NCBI GenBank assembly: GCA_001953115.1
Contig: LSSL01000113.1
Coordinates: 1-21,276, forward strand
Direction: 5' to 3'
From: Smittium mucronatum
Lineage: Eukaryota > Kickxellomycota > Harpellomycetes > Harpellales > Legeriomycetaceae
DNA: 21,276 nucleotides
The position numbers were made by a program, and so were the translations under genes. The number at the start of each line of letters is the position of its first letter. Positions within the stretch are counted from its first letter, which is position 1. The notes below the pieces were generated by a model. That model did no database searches, had not been told where the DNA came from, and worked only from the letters and a program-made list of their open reading frames with translations. Below are positions 1 to 8,666 of this stretch, piece by piece.

Positions 1-305
1 CCCCCCCCCCTGGCATTGCTTCAAGTGGGCTGGATGACTGAGGTTACGTGCAGTCATGAATTAAGCTCTTTGTCAATGAAAAACAGTTCATTGAATCTAT
101 TGAGCTCCTGGCCAGAGCCTACTTCTAACAGGATTAATAAAATTAGGCTCCTACCCAAACGTGGGTTTGATCGACATGGCTTTATTACAAGTGGCTGTTA
201 GGCGCTGAGATCCGTCTGACTGTCGAACGCTGGACTTGTGCACTAGACTATGTCTCAGCTGTGCTAAACGATCTGTTCCTCCTGTTTCTAGATGGCCCTA
301 ATCTG

Positions 306-330
306 GAATCGCTGTCCTCCGAATCGCTGT
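306..330. repeat. Short direct repeat, 10-mer twice 15 bp apart
   Basis: The 10-mer GAATCGCTGT occurs at 306-315 and again at 321-330. The second copy runs into the first unit of the 43-bp tandem repeat, so this is probably a rearranged edge of that array. Confidence 0.75.
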
Positions 331-415
331 GCGCTATCTCCACTACTCCCAACCAAGAATAGTGCAACGCTGTGCGCTGTCTCCACTACTCCCAACCAAG
401 AATAGTACAGCGCTG
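325..415. repeat. 43-bp tandem repeat, about 2.1 copies
   Basis: Two adjacent 43-bp units lie at 325-367 and 368-410, both starting CGCTGTGCGCT, and differ at only three positions. A third copy begins at 411 (CGCTG) but diverges at once. The core shared by both units contains CTCCACTACTCCCAACCAAG. The unit length is not a multiple of three, so the array would shift frame in any coding reading. The high identity suggests recent duplication. Confidence 0.95.
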
Positions 416-430
416 CGTGAAATTTTAGTC

Positions 431-454
431 TAGTGTACTTCGAAAAGTACACTA
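431..454. repeat. Perfect hairpin, 10-bp stem with CGAA loop
   Basis: TAGTGTACTT at 431-440 is the exact reverse complement of AAGTACACTA at 445-454, separated by the tetraloop CGAA. It is followed by a second, looser inverted pair, CCCCTAA at 460-466 with TTAGGGG at 489-495. The stem contains G and C and is less likely by chance than the AT-only stems elsewhere. No T-run follows, so it does not look like a bacterial terminator. Confidence 0.85.
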
Positions 455-1010
455 TTAAGCCCCTAAACCACGGCAAGGTATTTCACTCTTAGGGGTATAT
501 TATCATCTCATGAATTTCTGGAACTTTCGTGAAATAAAATCATCCGATTAAAAACGATTAAGCTACCCAATCAAAAAAACATAGTTTTTTTCATATATAA
601 TCTCAAATTTCCGACTATTTATGCATTCAATTTCAAAAATGATCGATTCTACTTATTTTACTCGCATTTTTTTAAATTGGTTAGTTCTTGTATTAATTTT
701 ATCCTCGAATAGTTATCAAAAATTTGAAATAGTTCAATTATGACGCCAAAATTACATTATTTTAGGTAAAAAAATGTCTGTTTCTGGGTTGGGTAAGTTT
801 TTTATTGATAGGGATTTTAATTAGTCCAATTAGATGTATTATATACACTTATTTATATCCATTAGATATCTCCAATAAATTTGAACCCGTTTTTTTAAAA
901 TTAATAGCACAACTTTATATTTTTTTGGTTTATTGGTTATACGAAATATTGCAATTTTAATTGGTGGTTTATTTATAAAAAATCTAAATGAAAAATAGGA
1001 TTTAAAATTT

Positions 1011-1013
<3 letters not shown>

Positions 1014-1051
<38 letters not shown>
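1014..1051. repeat. TA dinucleotide microsatellite, about 19 units
   Basis: An uninterrupted alternating AT run. It produces a spurious tyrosine-isoleucine repeat in a minus-strand open frame (839-1063), which is not a gene. Confidence 0.97.
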
Positions 1052-1053
<2 letters not shown>

Positions 1054-1890
1054 CCAATTTCAAATAAAATTTGGAATTATTTTTAATTGGTCTTTATATT
1101 ATAACAAGTCCATTGGTTTTTAATAGAGGGTTTTATTTTTATAATACTCTTTTATTCCAAAATAACCTTTTTTTTAAGTAAATGTAGATTTATATTGAGT
1201 ATTTTGAGAATCAGATAACAATTTTTGGTGATCGAAGATTTGTCTTTTGTGCTAATTAATTGGTTCAGCTTTTGGAAAGCTACATGGGAGTCTCAAAAAT
1301 TGTGAATTATATTATCTCTAATAATTTTAATTTTTACTATTTTTTTTCGTTGAAATTATATGGATTTTCTTTTAAAAATCCAGACTTTGATAACTATTTT
1401 TTATTGGTGTTTTTGAAATTGTTAATTCTTTCAAGCATTTTAACATTTAAGATATCCTCTTTTATATGAAAAGCTTTCTATTAAAGCTAAAAAAGTTATC
1501 TGATTTTTAAATAATAATCTATGATATATAATAAAACTATTGTTTATATAGAATTATGAACTTATAAGAAAATTTCTATTAAAAATTTATTATATCCATC
1601 AAGTTTTTCTATTTATATTAGTAAATTGATGATTTGATTTTACTGTATAAAAGGCTAAAACAATGCAAAAAGCCTAGTATTTAAACTGCTCTCCTATGTA
1701 TACCACTTTAATTATCCGATTAATAATTCCAATTTTAACTGTCTTGTTTTATAAAATTGAAAAATTAACCATATTAAATTTAGCAAATATGAATTAATAG
1801 TGCATACTAAACACCAAATATTGCATTGAAATCAAAATAATTTAATAATAAATAATTTTAACTATCAATAAAATAGAAATTAATAATAGA

Positions 1891-1907
1891 TTTTTTTAAA
1901 AAAAAAA
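1891..1907. repeat. T-run/A-run junction (T7 A10)
   Basis: Seven T's run straight into ten A's, giving a self-complementary tract. Similar tracts occur at 5571-5594, 7345-7363, 8648-8666 and 12780-12796. Confidence 0.9.
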
Positions 1908-2127
1908 TAATCAAATAATTACTCATAAAAAAATCCAGGTAATTACGCTTATATTATTTAAATATTACAATTATTATCTGATAATTTCGTTAAAAAATTA
2001 CGAATTAATTGGTCATAACACATAAAATTTCCTTTGTCGAGGATCAATACCATTATAGGTATATTAATCTGATAGTATTATCTTTTAAATTAAGTAAAAT
2101 GCATGTTTATACCTTTTTTTTTTTTGG

Positions 2128-2340
2128 ATGAATTTTAAAGCAAATGGAGATCAGAGGTATTTTAACTTAATTAAGCAAATTTTTTCTGGAATCGATGTAT
2201 ATGGATGTGTTATTTATTTCACTGATCTGATCTTTATACGATTGCTGTCCCCTTTTTCGAAACATATTATTTATGTGCAATATAATTTAAATATCGAAGC
2301 GAAGTATTATTTTATCCAAAAATATAAATTAAATTACTAA
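2128..2340 (+). CDS. Possible small hypothetical protein (70 aa)
   Basis: The frame opens with an ATG just after a T-run and reads MNFKANGDQRYFNLIKQ, then becomes rich in I, Y, F and L, and ends at TAA. The nearest upstream in-frame stop is the TAA at 2095-2097. No domain, signal peptide or family is recognised, and the length is within what chance gives at this composition. It is listed because it has a true ATG start and a fairly polar amino-terminal half. It could equally be noncoding. Confidence 0.12.
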   Translation: MNFKANGDQRYFNLIKQIFSGIDVYGCVIYFTDLIFIRLLSPFSKHIIYVQYNLNIEAKYYFIQKYKLNY

Positions 2341-2776
2341 AAACCAACAAAAAATATATTTATTATTTCTTTAATAATCAAAAAATATCATTTTTTTGTT
2401 TTTTGATATAAAAAAGATGATTAAAATATTTATTTCTTTTATTTCTTAGATCTTCCTAATATATTTTTTTAACTTCTACAATCAGTAGAATATCTTTTCA
2501 CTACTAAACATAAATATTGAGTAAAAATTGAGTGTATTATTAAATATCACATTAATATATAACGATAAAAATTATATTTGGTCTTGGACGGTCTTATTCC
2601 CCAAAAAATTCATGAAATATTCACCCAAATTTGAGGATAATTATAACCAAAATACTATGAATTATTATTTTTATTATAGATTTTATTTACTCGATTAAAA
2701 ATTCTACAATGATTTAAAATTTTAATCTAACCAAGTAATGAAATATATTTATTAAAATTACAAATTTATTAAAAAA
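2341..2776. other. AT-rich intergenic stretch, nothing supported
   Basis: Only AT-rich low-complexity sequence is seen, including an imperfect snap-back (ATATCA with TGATAT around 2385-2410) of a kind expected at this composition. Confidence 0.5.
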
Positions 2777-3006
2777 ATGATGCTTTTTTTTTTTTGAATT
2801 ATCCTGAAATTGAAAGCGGTGTTTTATTTTTTAATAAATATATGATTCTTATTTTATCCAATAAAAATATAGATTATGAACAATTATTTTCACCACCACA
2901 AAAAAAAATCTCACATCTATACAAGAATCAAGGACGCTACCAAATATATACATATATATATATACCACCCATTAAAATATTTTATACGATTTTTTATTAT
3001 TATTAA
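2777..3006 (+). pseudogene. Possible broken small ORF after an ATG-ATG and T-run
   Basis: Two adjacent ATGs at 2777 and 2780 lead into a run of T's. The following frame (about 2794-3006) reads NYPEIESGVLFFNKYM and on to TAA, but it is not in phase with either ATG. A length change in the T-run would join them. This could be a sequencing slip, a frameshift mutation or coincidence. The product matches no family I know. Confidence 0.15.
2945..2964. repeat. Short imperfect TA microsatellite
   Basis: An alternating TA tract broken by one C. It encodes the YTYIYI stretch of the overlapping frame, which lowers the case for that frame being real. Confidence 0.8.
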
Positions 3007-3814
3007 GAATTAAATTTTAAATTCAATCTAAAAACTAATTTTCGATAATGTAATTGATGTACATAATAATCAAGTTATATTGGAAAAGATATCAAATCAA
3101 CAGAATATAAATTTATATGTTAACTAAAAAAGAAAAAACTAATCACTCTTAATAACATAAGAAGATAGTCTCTAAGTGCAAATATCCAAGAAATTTTAGA
3201 TATTTTCTAATAATAATTCTCTCGCATAACATAACTGGGTGTGATGAGAGATATTGGTTTCTTAATTTATATTTTATAAAGAAATATAAAAAAAACACCA
3301 TGTATTAATTCATAAGTTAAGATTAGAATCTAATATGTTCAATCGGTATAAAATATTAATAACTTTCATTTTTAATTAATTTTTGTGTTTAATTTGTCGA
3401 CAGAAACAGGAAAATTACGAAAATATGGAAATTTTAGATATATTTAATATAATATATTATTTTTTTATCATAAATACTGATAAAACTTGGAAAATTATTT
3501 GTATCATAATTTTAAGTTTTGACTTTTTATATTAATCAATTTAAAACTTCAAAGGAAACTGAGATTATCAAACCAGCATGATTCAACGATAAAAAGTTTT
3601 TTTTATATTTTTTTTTTATATTATAGTGCTTTGCTCTGCTAAAAGTGTACACAAAAATTTTAAGGTTAGAAATCCGACATTAATCACTTTTTTCAAATTT
3701 TACTTGGGGTGGAGGTCTTGTAAATATGTAATTTTTTCATTTATTGTTGTTTTACAGAGTGTTAAAAAACAATTTTCTGAGTATTATAGTTTTTATTTTG
3801 TAATTTTCTTGTAA
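3007..3814. other. AT-rich stretch without a supported gene
   Basis: A plus-strand frame at 3626-3814 is open but starts at GTG with no ATG, is of chance length and has no recognised domain. Nothing else stands out. Confidence 0.5.
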
Positions 3815-4458
3815 AAACCCCACTTAGGCTTAAATTAAAGGTGTTTTTGTTAGAAAAAATCAGGAAAAAAAATAATTACAACAAGTGCCAAAATTTTAAA
3901 AAAAGAGTGATTGGCTTTGATATTTAAAATTTAGTTAAAGAATACCGTTTTTTAAATAAAGGATATTAATAAAATATAAAAAATGCATATATACTTTAAT
4001 TTATCAAGACTATTAATCTGCGCCCATAGTTATTTCTTAATTTAAGGTCAAATAATATATGAAATACGCAGATTAAAAAATTAGGAAACCACTTTTTAGG
4101 TGTATATTAATTATTTTAAATATAAATTGTAAAAAAACGGGGATAAATAGCCGAATAAATTATATCATTACTCATCTTTCAAAATATATTCATAGATGAA
4201 ACAACATTTAATCTGGAAAAAAGATATTTAATAACCCACGTGCTGCAAAATAAACAAATTGACTTATTTTTTTATAGTTTTATAATAAAAATAAAAGAAT
4301 TTATTATGTATTTTTATTATTATTTATACTTAACGTGTATTTAAGATTATTAAGATAAAATGGTATATCCTATTATAATTATTTAATTTTAGGAGCCAAT
4401 TTCTGAATAAAATGTTATTTCGTCGAGCTTTAATATCGATGTTTGTAAAGTCACTTAT

Positions 4459-4484
4459 TAATCTAAAAATGACTTTTTAGATTA
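4459..4484. repeat. Perfect hairpin, 11-bp stem, TGAC loop
   Basis: TAATCTAAAAA at 4459-4469 pairs exactly with TTTTTAGATTA at 4474-4484. A second perfect hairpin follows 17 bases later. AT-rich stems of this size can occur by chance in such DNA; the pairing of two is slightly unusual. Confidence 0.7.
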
Positions 4485-4501
4485 TACGTGATTATCTTTT
4501 T

Positions 4502-4521
4502 AATCAGAATAATTTCTGATT
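4502..4521. repeat. Perfect hairpin, 8-bp stem, TAAT loop
   Basis: AATCAGAA at 4502-4509 pairs with TTCTGATT at 4514-4521. It lies directly after the 11-bp hairpin at 4459-4484. Confidence 0.6.
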
Positions 4522-5158
4522 TAAAATGAATATATTTATGGCCAATAATATTATTTTATAATTTATTAAGCATTCTTTTTACAGTTTATTTGGCTGTATA
4601 ATAAAACATAAACGATGGTATTTGTTAAATGGTAAATTTCGATAAAAAATGTTGAATTTTATAACTATTTGTGGAAAAAAATGACAGGAAAATTTTATAT
4701 CAAGAGTTTTTCATGATTATTTTGAGAAAAAAAAACTTAGTCATTTATTAAAAATAAAATTAGAATTTCGCCTTCTTGAAAAAAACCAATTTTTTTTTAT
4801 TAATAATCAGATATATTAAAGAAAATTACCAAGGATGATTTTTTAGAGTTAATAATATACTTAAATAAAATCATGAAGCTTTTTTTTTTAAGTCAAAAAA
4901 TAATTTATCCAAAAAACGATTATTTTATTGGAGAAATAGCAGTTTTTTTCCAAACCCAAGAAATATTCGATTTGACTGTATAGTGGTTATTTTTTTTGAA
5001 TTATAACAGCTTTTTAACTACGAAATACAATTTAATTCATACTAATTTTTTCCGAAATCCAACAAAAAGCCTTTTGAAAGCTTATTCCCCATTATAAATT
5101 ATAAATAACCCAAAGAAAACTTCTTTCCACTTTCCACAAAATAACAACTTATTTAAGA

Positions 5159-5172
5159 ATATATATATATAA
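5159..5172. repeat. Short TA microsatellite
   Basis: Alternating AT tract of 14 bases, typical of this AT-rich DNA. Confidence 0.8.
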
Positions 5173-5570
5173 TACGTTAGGTTAATTAATAATTATATTT
5201 TTTATTTTATGTATTTGAATACTGATTTTTTCCCCCCATTTTACTTCGCCGAGATATTTTTTAAAATATTTCACGGAAATGTGTGCTGAAAGTGCACTGG
5301 TAACACATCTTAGATAATTTTTGGGGTTTTAATATTTTAATATATTAATTCTTATCCCTTGTAATGATATTTATTCAAAGTACAATATTTTTTTAATATC
5401 TTTAAAAAAAGATACTATAAAAAAGGAATGAACTTTTTTGGTTAACTCTATAAATAATAATCATTTATTTTGACTTCAAACATCTTATAATATGTATTTA
5501 AGAATTATTACTAAATTATTTAAGTAGATTTTCTAAACACTGTTTTTAGTGAAAACGCCTTTTGGAGATG

Positions 5571-5594
5571 TTTTTTTTTTTTTAAAAAAAAAAA
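5571..5594. repeat. T-run/A-run junction (T13 A11)
   Basis: Thirteen T's followed directly by eleven A's, the longest such tract in the window. It can form a cruciform and probably excludes nucleosomes. It resembles the junction inside both arms of the large inverted repeat but shares no flanking sequence with them. Confidence 0.9.
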
Positions 5595-6663
5595 GATATT
5601 AACATGAGAGAAGAATTTTATAAGACTGGATTTTTTTCTCTTATTACAAAAAAAAATAATGGGATTGAAATGAGTGATCTTACTATTACCATATTTAGTG
5701 AAAGTAGATGAAAAACAATAGAAATAACACCAAAAACATACAAATCCATTTTGAATAGAAAATATGTTAAATTTGCACCGTTTTTTTTATATTTTTCAAG
5801 ATTTATACGTCTATTTATGAAAAAAAAAAATTATCTTGGATAAATAAATGTATTAATTTGTCCTAAATATAGATCCTTGCTAATCGTTTAATTTGTTAGA
5901 TATCCGTTTATTCAAGATATTTTTGAAAAAAAAATGGTAAAAAGAAAACATTACACTCTTTTGCCATATTCTTCTTGAAATTTTTTTCTAAAATATACAA
6001 TAAGATTATAGCCAAAAATATAAAACTTTAATACAAAATTATCAAGAGTTTTTTTTAAAAATTATAAAGATTAAAAGTCAATATAGTATTTATGTCTTGT
6101 TTATCTTTTTTTAAAAATATTTATAAGATCTCTAATCTTATTTAGTTTTTATTCTGAATTATATAATAACAGATAATATTTCAATTGCTTCACCGATCTA
6201 TGGAAAGTATTTGGACGTTTTTTTCTCTAAATTTTGTAAAAAGTCTATATTTGAAACTTATTGATGAGTTAAAGTATTAATAGACCTAATTATAGATTTT
6301 TAATAAAATTTATTATTTATATCAACAGAATTTTAAACATATTTAAAATATTCTAATTATAAACAGGCTGCTAGACTAATAAATTCTAATTCTAATTTTA
6401 TAGAATAATTTTTGTTTCGCTTTTTTATTATGATATATATTATCCTTTGTAAAATATTTTTAAGTGCTATTAATGATCAAATAATACGAATAAAAATTTT
6501 ATTTAAATAACTCAAATGTATGTTTTTTTTTAAATTAAAAATTTAAATAAATGAATCTTTTTTCTCAAACGCGCCTTCTATTATTACATAAAAATTCAAA
6601 ACAGACAAAATTTTTATTGAAATATAGTGATTTTATTGGATGAAAAATTTTATTGGTAGTATG

Positions 6664-6683
6664 ATATATATATATATATATAT
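6664..6683. repeat. TA microsatellite, 10 units
   Basis: A clean alternating AT tract ending about 83 bases before the left arm of the large inverted repeat. Confidence 0.9.
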
Positions 6684-7344
6684 GCCAAATAAAATAATAT
6701 AACCTTAAAATAAATTGTTAATCATCATAATATTTATATGATATAATAGGTGACATTACTAAACGATTAATTCAAATTCACCTACAGAAAATTTCGTATT
6801 TTGTTTTTTCCAACTTTCAATTTCGCATAATTTCCGGTTTTTCTACTTTAAATTTCAATTATTGGCCGATTTTGTCAATCCCATTTTTTTCACTTGGAAA
6901 TTTGCCAATTAAAATTCATTAATAGGTTCAAATTTATCTAATTTAGGCTATATATACTGTTTTTGCATACTTTTAATTTCGCCTACTATTTTCCATACTA
7001 CCAATAAAAACAAAACGACACAATCAAGGCCCAAAATAATATATTTGCCAATAAAAGTAATAAAAAATAGTTTCTCTCAACTTTTTTTTACCCAGCAAGT
7101 TTTTCAGGGACCAATTTCACATCTAAAATAAATTTTATTACCGATATTGTTAAAATTTTACCAATTTGAAGCATGTAGTAAAAATTACATATATTAGCAT
7201 TTATATGAATTGAGGAAAATGTATTTTTGGATTTTTTAAATTATTTAACATGTTTTAAAACAGTAATAAAACTAGATATATTGAATTAAAAAAATATGTT
7301 ATCTTAAACCATTGAAGACCGATTTTTGGAAACTTATACGCTCC

Positions 7345-7363
7345 TTTTTTTTTAAAAAAAAAA
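7345..7363. repeat. T9A10 junction within left arm
   Basis: Nine T's and ten A's bounded by CC and GG. The mirrored site in the right arm (8648-8666) also reads T9A10 on the plus strand, so in arm orientation it is T10A9. This makes one of the five mismatches between the arms. Confidence 0.9.
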
Positions 7364-7380
7364 GGATAGGATGCATATCC

Positions 7381-7450
7381 AGCCTAAAACCTGATAACTA
7401 TCACTTAAATCTGACATTCGTCACTAAAATCTGAGCCCCATCACTAAAAA
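7381..7450 (+). repeat. 20-bp tandem repeat in left arm, about 3.5 copies
   Basis: Units lie at 7381-7400, 7401-7420 and 7421-7440, with a half unit at 7441-7450. The shared pattern is TCACTAAAATCTGA followed by a variable hexamer; the first unit is the most diverged. Tandem subterminal repeats of this size are known as transposase or replication-protein binding sites in other systems, but no protein partner is visible here, so that role is inference only. Confidence 0.85.
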
Positions 7451-7567
7451 AAATTCGATTTTTTTATTGGACATAGTTTCGAAAATTGACGCATATTTTT
7501 CCTTTTTGGGATATTAGATAGATATTAACTTAATGTGCGATCATATATATGGATATGATTTTTGATA

Positions 7568-8443
7568 GTAATAGAAAAAACACATTTCCAATATCCTTAC
7601 AGTTAAATTTATCTTAAAATCACCCAAAAAAAATAATTAAATAAATATAATAAAAATGTATATAAGGCGGATTTAAAAATTCTTCTTATTGTAGATATCA
7701 TTGAAAATACTGGCTTTTTCTTGTACTTGGAATGATGTAATATCAATTTATAGAGAAAAAAATACTAAAAATATTAAGATTATTATATTTAACAACACAT
7801 TTTAAATCTAAAAAATGATTATGTACAATTAATTTTTGCAATATGGGTGAAATATTATTTAATTAATAAAAGATTCAACTTTTAAAAGACTTTCAAACAT
7901 TCTTCGAATCTTTTAATTCTTTCTGTCTGTATATTGAAACTATACTAAAATTTTTTTATATTTTGTAACAAATTAAAAAACATTATTTTTATCAGTCTTC
8001 ATATTTAGAATACCTTAAATAATTAAAAAATAAACTGAATAACTATAGAAAAAATACCCTCTAAAAACTTGAAATAAATGCAAATTACTATTAATATCTC
8101 TATTTTCTAAACAATCGGTGAATTTGAATTCCTTAAAGAGCTTTAAAAATAACACTTAATATATAATTTTTTATAAAATAAATGTGGTTATTTGTAATTA
8201 TGTCGCAAAAGATTATATATTGTTAAAATTGGGATTAATGTGATTTTTTTAAAGCTTTTTGGCATTTATATTATACTATTTTATTAAACATTTAGATAAT
8301 TATAATAAAAACCTAATTTCACCCGTACAAAATGACTTGTATATATTTTTTTTAGGTATGGTCTGCATGTTATTTGAGGTTTATTAGTTTATCTTAAGAT
8401 TCTGCTTTAAAAATTTTCCCTTGGGCTTGATATTCACTATTGA
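7568..8443. other. 876-bp spacer between the inverted arms
   Basis: AT-rich sequence with no open frame of note and no visible similarity to the arms. If the whole were an autonomous mobile element, this is where a gene would be expected; its absence argues for a nonautonomous element or a simple inverted duplication. Confidence 0.7.
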
Positions 8444-8560
8444 TATCAAAAATCATATCCATATATATGATCGCACATTAAGTTAATATCTATCTAATAT
8501 CCCAAAAAGGAAAAATATGCGTCAATTTTCGAAACTATGTCCAATAAAAAAATCGAATTT

Positions 8561-8630
8561 TTTTTAGTGATGGGGCTCAGATTTTAGTGACGAATGTCAG
8601 ATTTAAGTGATAGTTATCAGGTTTTAGGCT
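8561..8630 (-). repeat. 20-bp tandem repeat in right arm, about 3.5 copies
   Basis: Mirror copy of 7381-7450, with no differences between the two arms in this segment. Plus-strand units are 8571-8590, 8591-8610 and 8611-8630, with a half unit at 8561-8570. Confidence 0.85.
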
Positions 8631-8647
8631 GGATATGCATCTTATCC

Positions 8648-8666
8648 TTTTTTTTTAAAAAAAAAA
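8648..8666. repeat. T9A10 junction within right arm
   Basis: Nine T's then ten A's between CC and GG, the partner of 7345-7363. Confidence 0.9.

Larger units (their letters stand above)
1..510. other. GC-richer island of possibly foreign origin
   Basis: About half of the bases here are G or C, while everything after about position 510 falls to roughly a fifth to a quarter; the switch happens within a few tens of bases. The island begins with ten C's at the window edge, which may be a contig end or an assembly artefact. It contains a 43-bp tandem repeat (325-410) and a strong hairpin (431-454). Short frames are open on the minus strand at 54-197 (47 codons, ending IDKELNS), 151-297 (48 codons) and about 288-476, and on the plus strand at 16-201, but at this base composition frames of 50-60 codons are expected by chance and none matches a family I recognise. 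Read on the minus strand the island would begin TGAGATGATAATATACC at 510, which could be a long-terminal-repeat edge; that is only an inference. It could equally be contamination or a chimeric join. Confidence 0.7.
511..2127. other. AT-rich DNA without a supported gene
   Basis: This stretch holds a long TA microsatellite (1014-1051) and a T-run/A-run junction (1891-1907). The only longer open frame, 1260-1469 on the plus strand, lacks an ATG at its listed start; an in-frame ATG follows at 1284. It is of chance length and hydrophobic, as AT-rich random frames are. I see no promoter, RNA gene or conserved motif. Confidence 0.6.
3815..6766. other. About 3-kb AT-rich open-frame desert with small hairpins
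   Basis: No open frame of 60 codons occurs on either strand, and none occurs from 3815 to 13375. The stretch contains paired hairpins (4459-4521), a T-run/A-run junction (5571-5594) and TA microsatellites (5159-5172, 6664-6683). No RNA gene or conserved motif was recognised. Confidence 0.6.
6767..7567 (+). repeat. Left arm of 801-bp inverted repeat
   Basis: This arm is the reverse complement of 8444-9244 over its full 801 bases without gaps. By direct reading I find five mismatches, at left positions 6854, 7145, 7170, 7354 and 7369, about 99.4 percent identity. The outer edge begins TTAATTCAAATTCACCTACAG and the inner edge ends GATATGATTTTTGATA; a further seven inner bases match at five positions. 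The arm contains no open frame. Inside it are a T9A10 junction (7345-7363) and a 20-bp tandem repeat (7381-7450). No convincing target-site duplication flanks the pair. It could be half of a foldback-type element, two inverted copies of a dispersed repeat, or an inverted duplication. Confidence 0.97.

Noticed and set aside
431..454. Rho-independent terminator
   Set aside because: The stem is not followed by a T-run and the context does not look bacterial.
839..1063. Minus-strand open frame with a YI repeat
   Set aside because: It is a translation of the TA microsatellite and adjoining AT-rich DNA.
1260..1469. Plus-strand open frame rich in F, L and Y
   Set aside because: It starts at TTG, is of chance length and has no motif.
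3626..3814. Plus-strand open frame
   Set aside because: It starts at GTG in what looks like eukaryotic DNA, is of chance length and has no motif.
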